From Polytrichum commune (taxonomy: Eukaryota > Streptophyta > Polytrichopsida > Polytrichales > Polytrichaceae), in NCBI GenBank assembly GCA_950295325.1, contig OX485808.1:13518501-13582500 (forward strand): a DNA stretch of 64,000 nt, given 5' to 3'. This document shows positions 54,483-63,058 of the stretch, one piece after another (the first letter of the stretch is position 1; every line of letters begins with the position of its first letter). The notes beneath the pieces are model-generated. The model was not told where the DNA came from. It did no database searches and saw only the letters and a list, made by a program, of their open reading frames with translations. The translations under genes were made by a program, and so were the position numbers.

Positions 54483-54532
54483 GTAAGTATTTTACCCACC
54501 CTAGTCCATTCCCCCTATGTTGACCCTACGTG

Positions 54533-54622
54533 GACCCTATTGTGTCGTGACGGAGGGGTCCGTCACGACACGACCTGACATGACGGCACGACACCGTCAT
54601 GACGTCGCGATAGACAACCCTG
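54533..54622 (-). repeat. hAT right TIR and subterminal repeats
   Basis: TGTCGTGACGG at 54,543-54,553 and CCGTCACGACA at 54,560-54,570 match the left end. The terminus is GATAGACAACCCTG. The inner part is itself rich in small inverted repeats (TGACGGCACGACACCGTCAT). Confidence 0.85.
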
Positions 54623-55185
54623 ACCCCCGGGGTTGTCCTTTTGCTATCTTTGATTTCCGTGCATTTCCAAATTCTTGGAAACAACCTCCTCCGGGGACCC
54701 CTTTCTACGACAGCTTCCTGAAAGCTTTCAAGAGCTTTCGGTCCCCTGCACTTCTGGAGCCAAACGTGTGGTTGTGGATTGTGGACCAAGAGAGATCCGC
54801 AGCGGTCGTCGACCTATACAACTCGACGATGGATCTCGAATACAATATCTTCCACAGCACATACGTCCCCGCGAAGACGGAAGGCATCGCCGTCATCGAA
54901 GAAGCAAGGGGGGTAAAGCAGGTCGGCGCTATATGTCTCTATTTCTTGACACGGAAGTTTTCGCCAAGTGGGCGTTTGCCTATAAAGGCGAAGAGCGTGT
55001 TCAAGAAAATTTACCAGTTGCCGCCTCCACACCCCAAGGAGCTAATGGACGAGGCGATGTTCGCAATCTGCCCGGGAACCGAGCTCCGAATGGACTTTTA
55101 CATAGGGGTATTGAAGGCTGTGACTGTGATGAGTGAGACAGTGTACAACGTCTTCGGGGGGACCAAATTTGTTTATGTGGCATTG
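54623..55185 (+). CDS. Host gene exon B, last part (right of the hAT element)
   Basis: After the duplicated ACCCCCGG the host frame resumes with GCPFAIFDFRAFPNSWKQ and runs 185 codons to a strong donor (TTG|GTAAGT). Other segments: WLWIVDQERSAAVVDLYNST, GVKQVGAICLYFLTRKFSPS, AMFAICPGTELRMDFYIGVL. It looks like a compact globular domain that I do not recognise. No stop or indel. Confidence 0.75.
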
Positions 55186-55433
55186 GTAAGTACTTAAAAA
55201 AACTTTCATGCCTCCACCTGATGCAACTTTACGGCCGCGCGACCGTAAAGTGTAACCACCTAGTTCATTTCAACTTTACGGCCGCGCGGCCGTAAAGTTA
55301 TCAAACCTAACCCAGTGTGCATTTTACGGACGCACGTCCGTAAAATGCACACTGCATCATGTTTGTATGTCCATCTTCCCCGTCAATTCAATCTTGATAC
55401 CAACAATCCACTAACTTTTTTTATTTGGTGCAG
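55186..55433 (+). other. Host intron with three CpG palindromes
   Basis: A 248-bp GT-AG intron, phase 0. Palindromes lie at 55,228-55,249, 55,275-55,296 and 55,323-55,344. The first two use TTACGGCCGCGCGGCCGTAA-type cores, with A to C and T to G changed together on the two arms. The third extends to a 42-bp palindrome (55,313-55,354) with one mismatched pair at the centre. Confidence 0.88.
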
Positions 55434-56822
55434 ATGCTTGGGTTGCAGGTTAACTCGTTTGTGGGGGCTGGCGACATGGATGAGTGCAAAGATCACAGGA
55501 AGCTTGCAGAGAAAATGGATCTCAATGACTTCTTGGATATCATTACCCCACATCCTGTTGTTCCTCTTGCCTCTAGAGAGGAGCCTTCTCATGCAGGCGG
55601 GTGGGGCAGCGATGGAGACGATGATCCAATGTCTCCAAGGGGACAGCCCTCCAGGCAGGAAGACTTGCCCGGTCTTGCTCGTCATCCAGTGGATCGCGTG
55701 GCGTATCTCCTGGGTGAAGACGACATGGATGCAGAGGAGGCGCAGCCCTACGTCACTCCAATTCGGGTGCCTCATAATACGCCTAGTCTATCACCCTTTG
55801 GGACTCCCACTTCTCGAGTTGGGCTTCCTTCCACTGCGGGCCCATCTCGTGCTGCAAGGCTTATGGCGGAGAGGGATGCGGACCTTGCTGCAGAAACCGG
55901 ATGCACGGCGTCCTCTGGTGGGGGAGAGCCCAGTGAGCAGGCGGCGCTCCCGCCCATGGAAGGTAGAGATATGCTAGAGTTGATATCGAGGCCCGATATC
56001 GACTCCTACCGTGCAAGCCGGCGGCAGAGAAACAAGACGCCTTACAACGAATACCCCGAAGGCGCCGTCTTGGAACTCTCAGATGAAGACGAGGATGAGG
56101 TGAGGCTGTACGCTTCCATCTCCGCCTTGCCTTCTGAGCCAGGCAAGGTGAAGAGAGAGCCCATGTCCGTCTCCGAGCTGGATGAGAAGATGGAGAAAAG
56201 GATGAAGGAAGAGCTTGACATGCGGCTCCGGGAGGCCAACGAAGAGCACGCCAGGAAGATGGCCGCCATCCAAGCTGAGATGGAGCAAGCTAGGTTGGAG
56301 TCTGCTCGGAGGCATGCCGACCTCATGGCTCAAAATCAACAATTGTTGGCTCAAAGCCAACAATTCATGAGCATGATGGCAAGCTTGCAGGCAAGACCCC
56401 AGGTGGTGTATGCAGCTCCCGAGCCCGCCATGTCCGTGCCCCCCGTTCTGGTGCGCCCTCCTTCTAGCAGCCACACGGTGTACATACCGGAGCACACCTA
56501 TACGGCCCCCGCGTTGGTTGTCCCGCCCCCTCCCCAGGTTGCTGCCGCTCCAGAGCCCTCCCCTCCCGCCATAGGAGACGATGAAGATGTCAACATCGGC
56601 GACGCCCCCCTCGCCGATGAAGATGTACATATGCGGGGGGGCCAAGACTCCTCGCATGAGGATCAACCTTTCGTCGGCACGCAAGCGTCGCAAGCAGGTG
56701 GAGCCGATTTGTTGGTGGTGGAAGACACGCAGGGCGAATTTACGGACGCGCGTCCGGAACCTGGCCCCGCAACTGGGCCTGGTGAGGGAGGCACTGCCGG
56801 CGAGGAACTCACCGCTGAAGAG
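55434..56822 (+). CDS. Host gene exon C: Pro-rich region with coiled coil
   Basis: 463 codons after TTTGGTGCAG, in phase. It encodes an acidic start (DLNDFLDIITPH), a Pro/Ser linker, a charged segment (LELSDEDEDEV), a coiled coil (ELDEKMEKRMKEELDMRLRE ... HADLMAQNQQLLAQSQQFMS), a Pro/Val-rich region and an acidic end. At 56,739-56,760 a CpG palindrome is read as codons FTDARP; its right arm carries GGAAC where the usual form would put an in-frame TAA. It ends at GAAGAG|GTAATC. Suggests a scaffold or disordered linker protein. Confidence 0.7.
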
Positions 56823-57167
56823 GTAATCAACCTTTGAGCATGCCTCCCTCTTTACGGACGCGCGTCCGTAAGTTCCCAGTCAGCCAACTTTCGTGGCGTG
56901 TGCATATTTTCGAGTTCGAATCTCGACTTCACCCGCGGCGGCGGATCCAATTTTGCTAGTGTAGACTCAATTAATCTTAGGAGAGACCTTTAGTGACAAT
57001 GTAAATTATTCGCGAAATGTATATCACCAAACACATTAATACAATTTTTTGAACTGGATAGTTCTTCGGATACTTGTTGCCTCGCATTTCTTTGTTGCGT
57101 TTTTGCTTGCTTGTCATTTGGTTTTCCTGGGTAGTGCCATTCACCTAGGTAGTGTGTGCCATCACAG
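56823..57167 (+). other. Intron or intergenic gap with a CpG palindrome
   Basis: GT at 56,823 and AG at 57,166-57,167 give a phase-0 intron of 345 bp. A palindrome with one changed base lies at 56,851-56,872. GAGTTCGAATCTCGACTTC near 56,910 resembles a tRNA T-arm, but no complete tRNA can be folded. If the upstream and downstream parts are separate genes this is the gap between them. Confidence 0.5.
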
Positions 57168-57929
57168 GGTCCGTCGGAGATATGTCGCAACCCCGCCGAA
57201 AGACCAAGCCAGCCCATGAGGAAAAACTTCATAATATTTGACCTCAATGGCGTGCTTTGTCAATCCACACATATCTCCAATAGTGCGTCCAAGGGTCCCT
57301 ACCGTACTCCACAAGACATGGATTACGGCGGGCGCTTCGATACACTAATTAACAAGAAGGTTGTGCGCGTCCGGCCCGGCTTGAGGTGCTTCCTTCGTGA
57401 GGTCCTCGGCTTGGCCCATGTCATCATCTGGAGCTCCATGCTGATGGACAACACGAAGGCCGTCGTCAGTTTCCTTTTCCGAGAACTCGCAATGCCGTGC
57501 TTGCTTCTCGGTCAAGAACACTGCGATGACCTTTATGACCGTAGCGGCAAGATTGTACCCAAGGTCGGAGGAGGCCCCGGACCTCAATTCCTTAAGGTGC
57601 TGAGGAAGAACCTCTGGGTGGGCGTCCCGATGTTGGAGGGGGTCCCCCAAGGTTATTGGCCCACTCCGGAGAACACGCTCCTCATTGACGACAGCCCGGC
57701 GAAGAGCGTTCTCAACCCCCCGGGCAACTGCATTTTCCCGAACCCTTGGGAGGGCGATAGAAACGACAACTTCCTAGAGTTAGAATTAGGACCCTACATT
57801 AGAAGGCTTGCCCATCACTCCGGAAGTGTCCCGGATTTTGTCCTCTCAAATCGTATTGGCAATAGACCTCTAGGCCCAAGAGATACAGAATTTAGGAGGT
57901 TGTACGGCTTTGCTGAACTCAATAAATTG
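57168..57929 (+). CDS. Host gene exon D: FCP1/NIF-type HAD phosphatase domain
   Basis: 254 codons, ending at TTG|GTATGA. The HAD fold of the NIF/FCP1/SCP group is clear: motif I IIFDLNGVLC, RPGLRCFLREVLG, motif II IIWSSM, and motif IV NTLLIDDSPAK with the two Asp. In active enzymes motif I is DxDGT/V; here the second Asp, the acid/base, is Asn (DLNGV). DLNG is also seen in plant NIF-like proteins, so the activity may be altered or lost. Expected role if active: dephosphorylating Ser/Thr proteins such as the RNA polymerase II tail. If this is a separate gene the start would be the ATG of MRKNFIIFDL. Confidence 0.8.
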
Positions 57930-58028
57930 GTATGAGAACTTTGATATTTTTTGGCTCCGTACTTGGACTCTCCATGTTTATATCTAACATTTCTCTCCTT
58001 ATTTTGTAAATGTATTTTTGTGCCTTAG

Positions 58029-58427
58029 TTGCCTCACCAAGCATCCCAAAGTCTCAGACATGGCATGTCTACATCTCAACCGGGCCCCAGCTCCCCTTCC
58101 ATTGGTGTGACCGACGTTTCAATGCCTTCACTATTTCAATTTTCGGCCTTCGATGCCGCCTCTGCCGTGGATTACTCCAAAGACTCGGGGTTCGAAGACG
58201 GAGTTGTCGATAGCCCTCCTCCAAAGGTTGCAAAGCTCAATTACGCTCTACCCCCATCCCCATCTCCCCTCCGCAATGAGAAGCACGTTCGAAACCCGCG
58301 GTCGACCAGGCGTCTTTGCATGGATGAACCCCACATTGATGTCCCGGCCTTTACGAACGTCCCGGTTGTGCTTGTGTCTACTCCCCTCGATGTCCCTGAA
58401 GATCAAACCGCCGCCCCGAAGGCCAAG
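58029..58427 (+). CDS. Host gene exon E: Ser/Pro-rich tail
   Basis: 133 codons after TTTGTGCCTTAG, in phase with exon D. Ser/Pro-rich (STSQPGPSSPSIGVTD, VVDSPPPKVAKLNYALPPSP), followed by NPRSTRRLCMDEPHID. The donor AAG|GTGCCC is weak; without splicing the frame stops at 58,466. Probably disordered. Confidence 0.55.
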
Positions 58428-58573
58428 GTGCCCCACTATTGGCATTCTCAAATTTTTCATTCATGATGTCCGCGTATTAATTTAGTGCATTTCAAATTCT
58501 TGGGTTTTTCGGACTTACATCCGTAACTTATACTAACCCACGTCGTTATATATATTTTTGGTCATTGTTTCAG

Positions 58574-58900
58574 ACCCCAATATACATGGATGTGGGACGT
58601 GCATCCTCCACTCCGTCATTGGATAGGCGAACACTGAAGACTGCGACTTGCGAGTCTGATCGTTGTTTGGCCCTACGAAAGAGTGCAAGACATTCGGTTT
58701 CCCAAACGCGTTCGTATTCCACTTATTCGGTAGGGGGTCGGCCAATATGGGAAAATGGCATATATTCGAGGGCTGGGAATGGGAATACACAAGGTTACAG
58801 TCGCGGAGCCGAGATATTTAGAGCCATGGACGCCATGAAAGCAAAAGAAAAAGAAACGGCCGCAAAGGCTAATAATAGTATTTCAAAAACAAAAGAGTGA
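58574..58900 (+). CDS. Host gene exon F: C-terminus
   Basis: 109 codons including the TGA, after ATTGTTTCAG, in phase. Ser/Arg-rich (STPSLDRRTLKTATCESD, RKSARHSVSQTRSYSTYS) and ending in a Lys/Ala/Glu helix (MDAMKAKEKETAAKA). The intron before it holds a worn palindrome remnant (TCGGACTTACATCCGTAA). Confidence 0.55.
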   Translation, partial: TPIYMDVGRASSTPSLDRRTLKTATCESDRCLALRKSARHSVSQTRSYSTYSVGGRPIWENGIYSRAGNGNTQGYSRGAEIFRAMDAMKAKEKETAAKANNSISKTKE

Positions 58901-59159
58901 CGCCTATTCATGGTCCAAATGTATAGGCTATATTAAAATACATATAGATGTGGATTTGTGTTTCTAGGGCTTTGGCCTAATAGTGGATATTCCACTTGCA
59001 TTTTGTATTTTGACCCTCTTCAATGAATATGATATCGATTTCCTATATGCAAATGTTGTAATTGTCCCATTTCCCTATTTTTATATGTGTAATTACATGC
59101 ATTTGAGTTTCATATTTGTTTCCATATTGGGAACATAGCATATTTGTAGTGTTTTCATT

Positions 59160-60364
59160 CCTATAAATGTGAAAGCCACGTCCTTAAATAGTCTCAAAAT
59201 TAACAAAAAGTCTCCAAATAACGAATATAGTGTTTTGTGTGGTTTGGCCTCCAATTTGGATGAGTATAATAAGAAGGTTGGAGAATGTTCTCACCAAAGA
59301 CAAGACTACAATAGGTTCCTCCTAGACCACAATGGTCAAGAGAGTTTGACGACATTGGCCATTACAATGCTTTTGGTCAATTCTTGGTAGAAAATTTGTG
59401 CACCTCCAACTCTGTGGTTCCTAATGGGGTAATTAAGTGATTTCAAAGTTTTACTTGCTTCTATGGTACAGGTGGGGCTAGAGTAGTAGATTATCTCATA
59501 CATGATCTCAACTCCCTTCGCAATTCTATCTCTGATTTTCTTATAGGTGATAAACAACTTGATTCATATCAATGCCCTCTCTTCTTCAAAACATGTCATA
59601 GTGTAGGATTGGGGCTTCTAGCTTTGTCTAGTCAAGGCAAAGTTCTCCGTCCCAATCCTAAGAAGGCAAACCAATATGTTCTAAATGTTAATAATTTTTA
59701 GGTACGGTGGAAGAAACTCCTTGGGGAATTATAGGACCATAATGCTTGGCACAATCCTTGGCAAGCTCTATGGCTTCACTTTAGAAACAACAATTAGTCA
59801 ATGGGTAGGAGCAAAAAGGGGCTAGAGCAAGAGGCCAAGCATGTTTTAGGTAAGGTAGATCCACTATGGACCACATCCTTACATTACATACTTTAATTGA
59901 ACAAGAAATATTTGCAGGTTGATGTCTCTATTCTTATTTTGTTGACTTCAAACTAGATTTTGATATAGTTATGACAAGCTTGGGAACACCTTTAACAATG
60001 AGGCGTACGACTTCATTTACAACAAGCTGCAAAAGCCATGTATACCACAATTCATGCAAAGTATGAATCAATGGTGACACACATGGCAAAGTAATTTTTG
60101 GCATCAATGTTAAACAAGGATGTCCCGTTTGCCCCACGTTATTTGGCATGTACATTGATGAACTTGAAATATATTTGGATGAGATATCTCTATGTTTATT
60201 TGATAGGGTGGTCGTCATTCTTCTCTTATGCTAACGATGTTATTATGCTCTCTAAATCAAGAGCACGCCTACAAAAACTTCTAAACAAACGACATGAGTT
60301 TTGCACTTCTTCTAACCTTGAAGTCAATTTATCTAAAACTGAAATCATGATCTTGAAATCATGA
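59160..60364 (+). pseudogene. Decayed LINE (non-LTR retrotransposon)
   Basis: Plus-strand fragments in changing frames: ARVVDYLIHDLNSLRNSIS near 59,470 (endonuclease-like end), KQGCPVCPTLFGMYIDELE near 60,110 and YANDVIMLSKSRARLQKLLN followed by NLEVNLSKTEIMILKS up to 60,364. These are hallmarks of LINE reverse transcriptase; the catalytic YADD is YAND. Many stops and frameshifts lie between. A piece near 59,258 (GATGAGTATAATAAGAAGGT) recurs inverted near 60,440. Confidence 0.75.
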
Positions 60365-61783
60365 AATACGAGACCGACACTAGTTAAATCAATGAAACAT
60401 CATAATAATGGATCTGAAATCCTGGAAACATTCCCCAACTTGCTTATTATACTCATCCATTGTGTTACAGATAAGCCAAAGAGGAGCATTCACCTGAATG
60501 ACTATAAATAAATAAATATATATATATATATCCCATCCATTATTCGCTCCTTTTGATTCCAACGACAAGATATCTGTGTTCTTCAAACTTGGATATCTTA
60601 GACGTCACTAAACCACATGCATGATGTCGGATGATTGCGGTGAAGGCCAAACCACACACTAGTGAAGTACCCGGGTATGAACATCAACGTCAATAATGGT
60701 ATTGAAACACCTACCCGTGGGTATCAAATTCATAATACTAGTTAAAATGTGATATTAGGTGGGTATGTCAAGGTGAGAAAGTCTTTGTATGTCCGAGTTA
60801 TTATTTGGGTCAATACATTCTAAAGTATACTAAAACCAAGGTGATTTTGCCTAGGTGTGAAGATTGTTACATGGTATTTAAAACAATTTTTTTGTCAAAT
60901 ATCCAGTAGTATCCAAAAATATGAAAATTTTGTTTTAGATACCCGAATGGTATTAGAAAAAACATGATACTGGACCAACATTGGTTTTAACCCTTCATTG
61001 TTCAAGTGAAAGTTTGCTTGTAACCTTGAATATCATATCTAAGATATTTTCATTTATTTTAAGGCATGATTGGTGCCACCAATGTGCTTAGTGAGGAATC
61101 TTTCTTTGCAAGAGGTCACCTCTCATGCCACCTTAGTTGATAATTAAGAGTAACATAGGGGTTGCTTACATCATGGACCACAAAGTCATCCCATGTCAAG
61201 TGGCCTTCACCCATGGTCATACTTTCATGGTCAAAATTCTTAAAATGCAATTTTTAAGCCTCTGATCCTTCACTAGGTGTACACCAAATGTGGACCAAGA
61301 AGAGTGACCATGCAAAAAAAGAGTGGATGTGCTGATTTTTTTCAATATATGCCCATCAAAAGCAGTTTTGATCCTAAACAAATTCAGACAAGGATTTCGC
61401 CCAACATGTCGTAGGGACAAATTTATACTAAACCTAGCTAGGAGCCTTGAATTCAAAGATTTTGGCAAATGACTACCTATTGGATGGAGTGTGGCCCTAT
61501 TGTGACCACCTCCAACTCCATAAACATTTGTATGATTGTCATTTCCATGCTTTCTTGGTTTTAATACAATCCCAAAACATGTCCTCAATGATTTCAAACG
61601 TGTTGGGAAAGTTAAAAACACGCATTGCATGAAAACTATGTTGGGTAAGATGTTGTATGATTGACTGTGTGCTGCTGCTTTATGCTAAAACATCCAAATG
61701 AAAGGCACCTCCTGTCCAAGCAGTTAGAATCCCAAACCTTTGATCAAAGAACAGGGAGAACTGGCTGCTTGTTACAGATGAAC
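60365..61783. other. AT-rich stretch, no gene supported
   Basis: The minus-strand open frame of 137 codons at 61,217-61,630 has no recognisable motif. The segment 60,640-60,880 loosely resembles 8,760-9,060, suggesting another worn dispersed repeat. Confidence 0.4.
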
Positions 61784-62084
61784 TACACAAAATATGATAT
61801 TTAGTGTTTGATTAGATTTAGTGTTTTACCACCCTACTCTGCTCAACACTAATTTTCAATTCTTTGATAATTAGTGTTAGACATAAATGCGCCGCCGCCG
61901 CCTTCCCTGTTGCCACCTCTTTCCTACTAAACACTAAATTCGTGCATGTAACTTTCACATATTATCATAGATGATATTTAGTGTTTGAGTTTACATTTAA
62001 TGTTACTTACTTTCATAGGGTTAGTGATATTTAGTGTAGTGTTCGTATTTAGTGTATCTAACACTAAATATCATATTTTGTGTA
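61784..62084. mobile_element. MITE family A, copy 2 (reverse orientation)
   Basis: TACACAAAATATGATAT and ATATCATATTTTGTGTA termini. Its reverse complement follows the 4,397-4,724 copy block by block (CCTATGAAAGTAAGTA, TAACACTAATT). It carries a GCC trinucleotide insertion (GCCGCCGCCGCC) near 61,890. Confidence 0.8.
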
Positions 62085-62094
62085 GTTGAATTTC

Positions 62095-62250
62095 AATAAT
62101 TCACGAAAATTATCAATCGTTTTAGAGGAATCTATGGAATATACTTCAATATAATAAAGAATAACCAAAAGTGGTCAACATGTAACCGGTTGGACTTGGA
62201 AACATTAGGATCTTGGTTGATTATGCCCAAATGTCTTCTTGGACACTAAA
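62095..62250. mobile_element. Fragment of the AACCGGTT foldback element
   Basis: CGTTTTAGAGGAATCTATGG, TCAACATGTAACCGGTTGGA and GATTATGCCCAAATGTCT match the arms of the 12,091-12,890 element in reverse orientation. Confidence 0.6.
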
Positions 62251-62795
62251 GTGATCCTTAAAACGAACCGGATGCCGGGTCATACACATGGTTTTACCCT
62301 GGGTTTAGGCTCCCGATCTGAATTTGACAACACGATACCCATGTGTTAGGCCTCTAAACATGAACATGATGTCCAACTCTAGGTAGCCTGAGTTTAGGAT
62401 CATTTGAGCATTTCGACATGTCTCCAGGGTTTTGATGGGGACCTAACCCCCCTTCTCCTCTCGAAAGGCATCTCTTTGACGTAGAGATAAATACATCTTA
62501 ATTCCGATCTTGAAACCTAGATGAAAATCTTTGTGATCCAAGGGCCAATCTTGGTGTGGAGTTAGAAGTACTCACAATAGGGTCACATACCTTAACACAT
62601 ATCACCACACTTAATTTGTGTGTGAATGTCAACCTCACTACAAGTACAAGTATAACAATATTAAACATGTGATTCAGTGTGGCCCATACTCTTCGTCATC
62701 AACCCATATTAATTGTCTTGTAATCACTAGATGCCAACTATAAAAAAAAGTCACATGGCACTTAATGTTACATGACAAGTCACAAACACCATTCT

Positions 62796-63058
62796 CACTA
62801 GAAGAAAACATGTCCATTACAACCATCCATTACGACTCGCCTTCGACTTGGCCATTGCGACTGATGGCGAGAAAAGGCATAAAATCAAACATTTTGGTAG
62901 TCAACTAAAGGTCAAGTTTTGGTTGTGAATTTTGAAAAATCGACAACCAAAACCCTCTGGTTGACATCCAAAATGATTTGTTTATGCATTGTCTCGCCAC
63001 GAGTCGCAATGACCAAAGTTGCAACGGACAGTTGTAACAGACAAGTGTCCTTCTAGTG
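62796..63058. mobile_element. CACTA-type foldback MITE
   Basis: Begins CACTAGAAGAAAACATGTC and ends GACAAGTGTCCTTCTAGTG. The arms pair nearly throughout (TGCGACT, GGCGAGA, AAATCAAACATTTTGG), with the tip near 62,930. CACTA termini point to the En/Spm group. Flanking TCT and CCT may be a worn 3-bp duplication. Confidence 0.75.

Larger units (their letters stand above)
38672..54622. mobile_element. 15.95-kb hAT-type transposon with cargo genes
   Basis: Left end CAGGGTTGTCTATTGTGTCG; the right end, read inward, is CAGGGTTGTCTATCGCGACG. ACCCCCGG flanks it on both sides (38,664-38,671; 54,623-54,630): the 8-bp duplication and CAGGG termini of hAT elements. It encodes a hAT transposase (39,685-42,882), and everything else between the ends belongs to the unit or was inserted into it: a coiled-coil/RING gene, a small acidic protein gene, a kinase-like gene, three GTCCG minisatellite blocks, an 82-bp tandem repeat and a Tourist-type MITE. 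Autonomous hAT elements are usually 2.5-5 kb, so this is very large. Removing it with one duplication restores the host frame exactly. Confidence 0.92.
26523..58900 (+). pseudogene. Large ParB-like/NIF-domain host gene split by two transposons
   Basis: Seven coding blocks are separated by GT-AG introns that are all phase 0: 26,523-27,812; 27,967-55,185 (one exon, split by two elements); 55,434-56,822; 57,168-57,929; 58,029-58,427; 58,574-58,900. The split exon is host sequence only at 27,967-28,096, 38,037-38,671 and 54,631-55,185. Leaving out the elements and one copy of each target duplication keeps one frame of 1,829 codons including the stop. Order of parts: DGQH-containing ParB/sulfiredoxin-like segment, an unrecognised middle, a Pro-rich region with a coiled coil, an FCP1/NIF-type HAD domain, and a Ser-rich tail. 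No indel or stop is seen in any exon. With both elements in place a full transcript would need splicing out of about 26 kb, so I call it disrupted. The join between 56,822 and 57,168 is the least certain; two adjacent genes are possible. CpG palindromes sit in several introns. Confidence 0.65.

Noticed and set aside
38672-54622. Maverick/Polinton, Helitron or CACTA assignment of the large DNA element
   Set aside because: No polymerase B, capsid or Rep/helicase is seen. The 8-bp duplication, CAGGG ends and a DUF659/hAT-dimerisation transposase fit hAT.
56900-56945. tRNA gene suggested by GAGTTCGAATCTCGACTTC
   Set aside because: Only a T-arm-like hairpin is present. No anticodon or D arm and no matching acceptor stem is found, so at most a tRNA-derived fragment.
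61217-61630. 137-codon minus-strand open frame
   Set aside because: No recognisable motif, no promoter or splice context, in a repeat-rich area.
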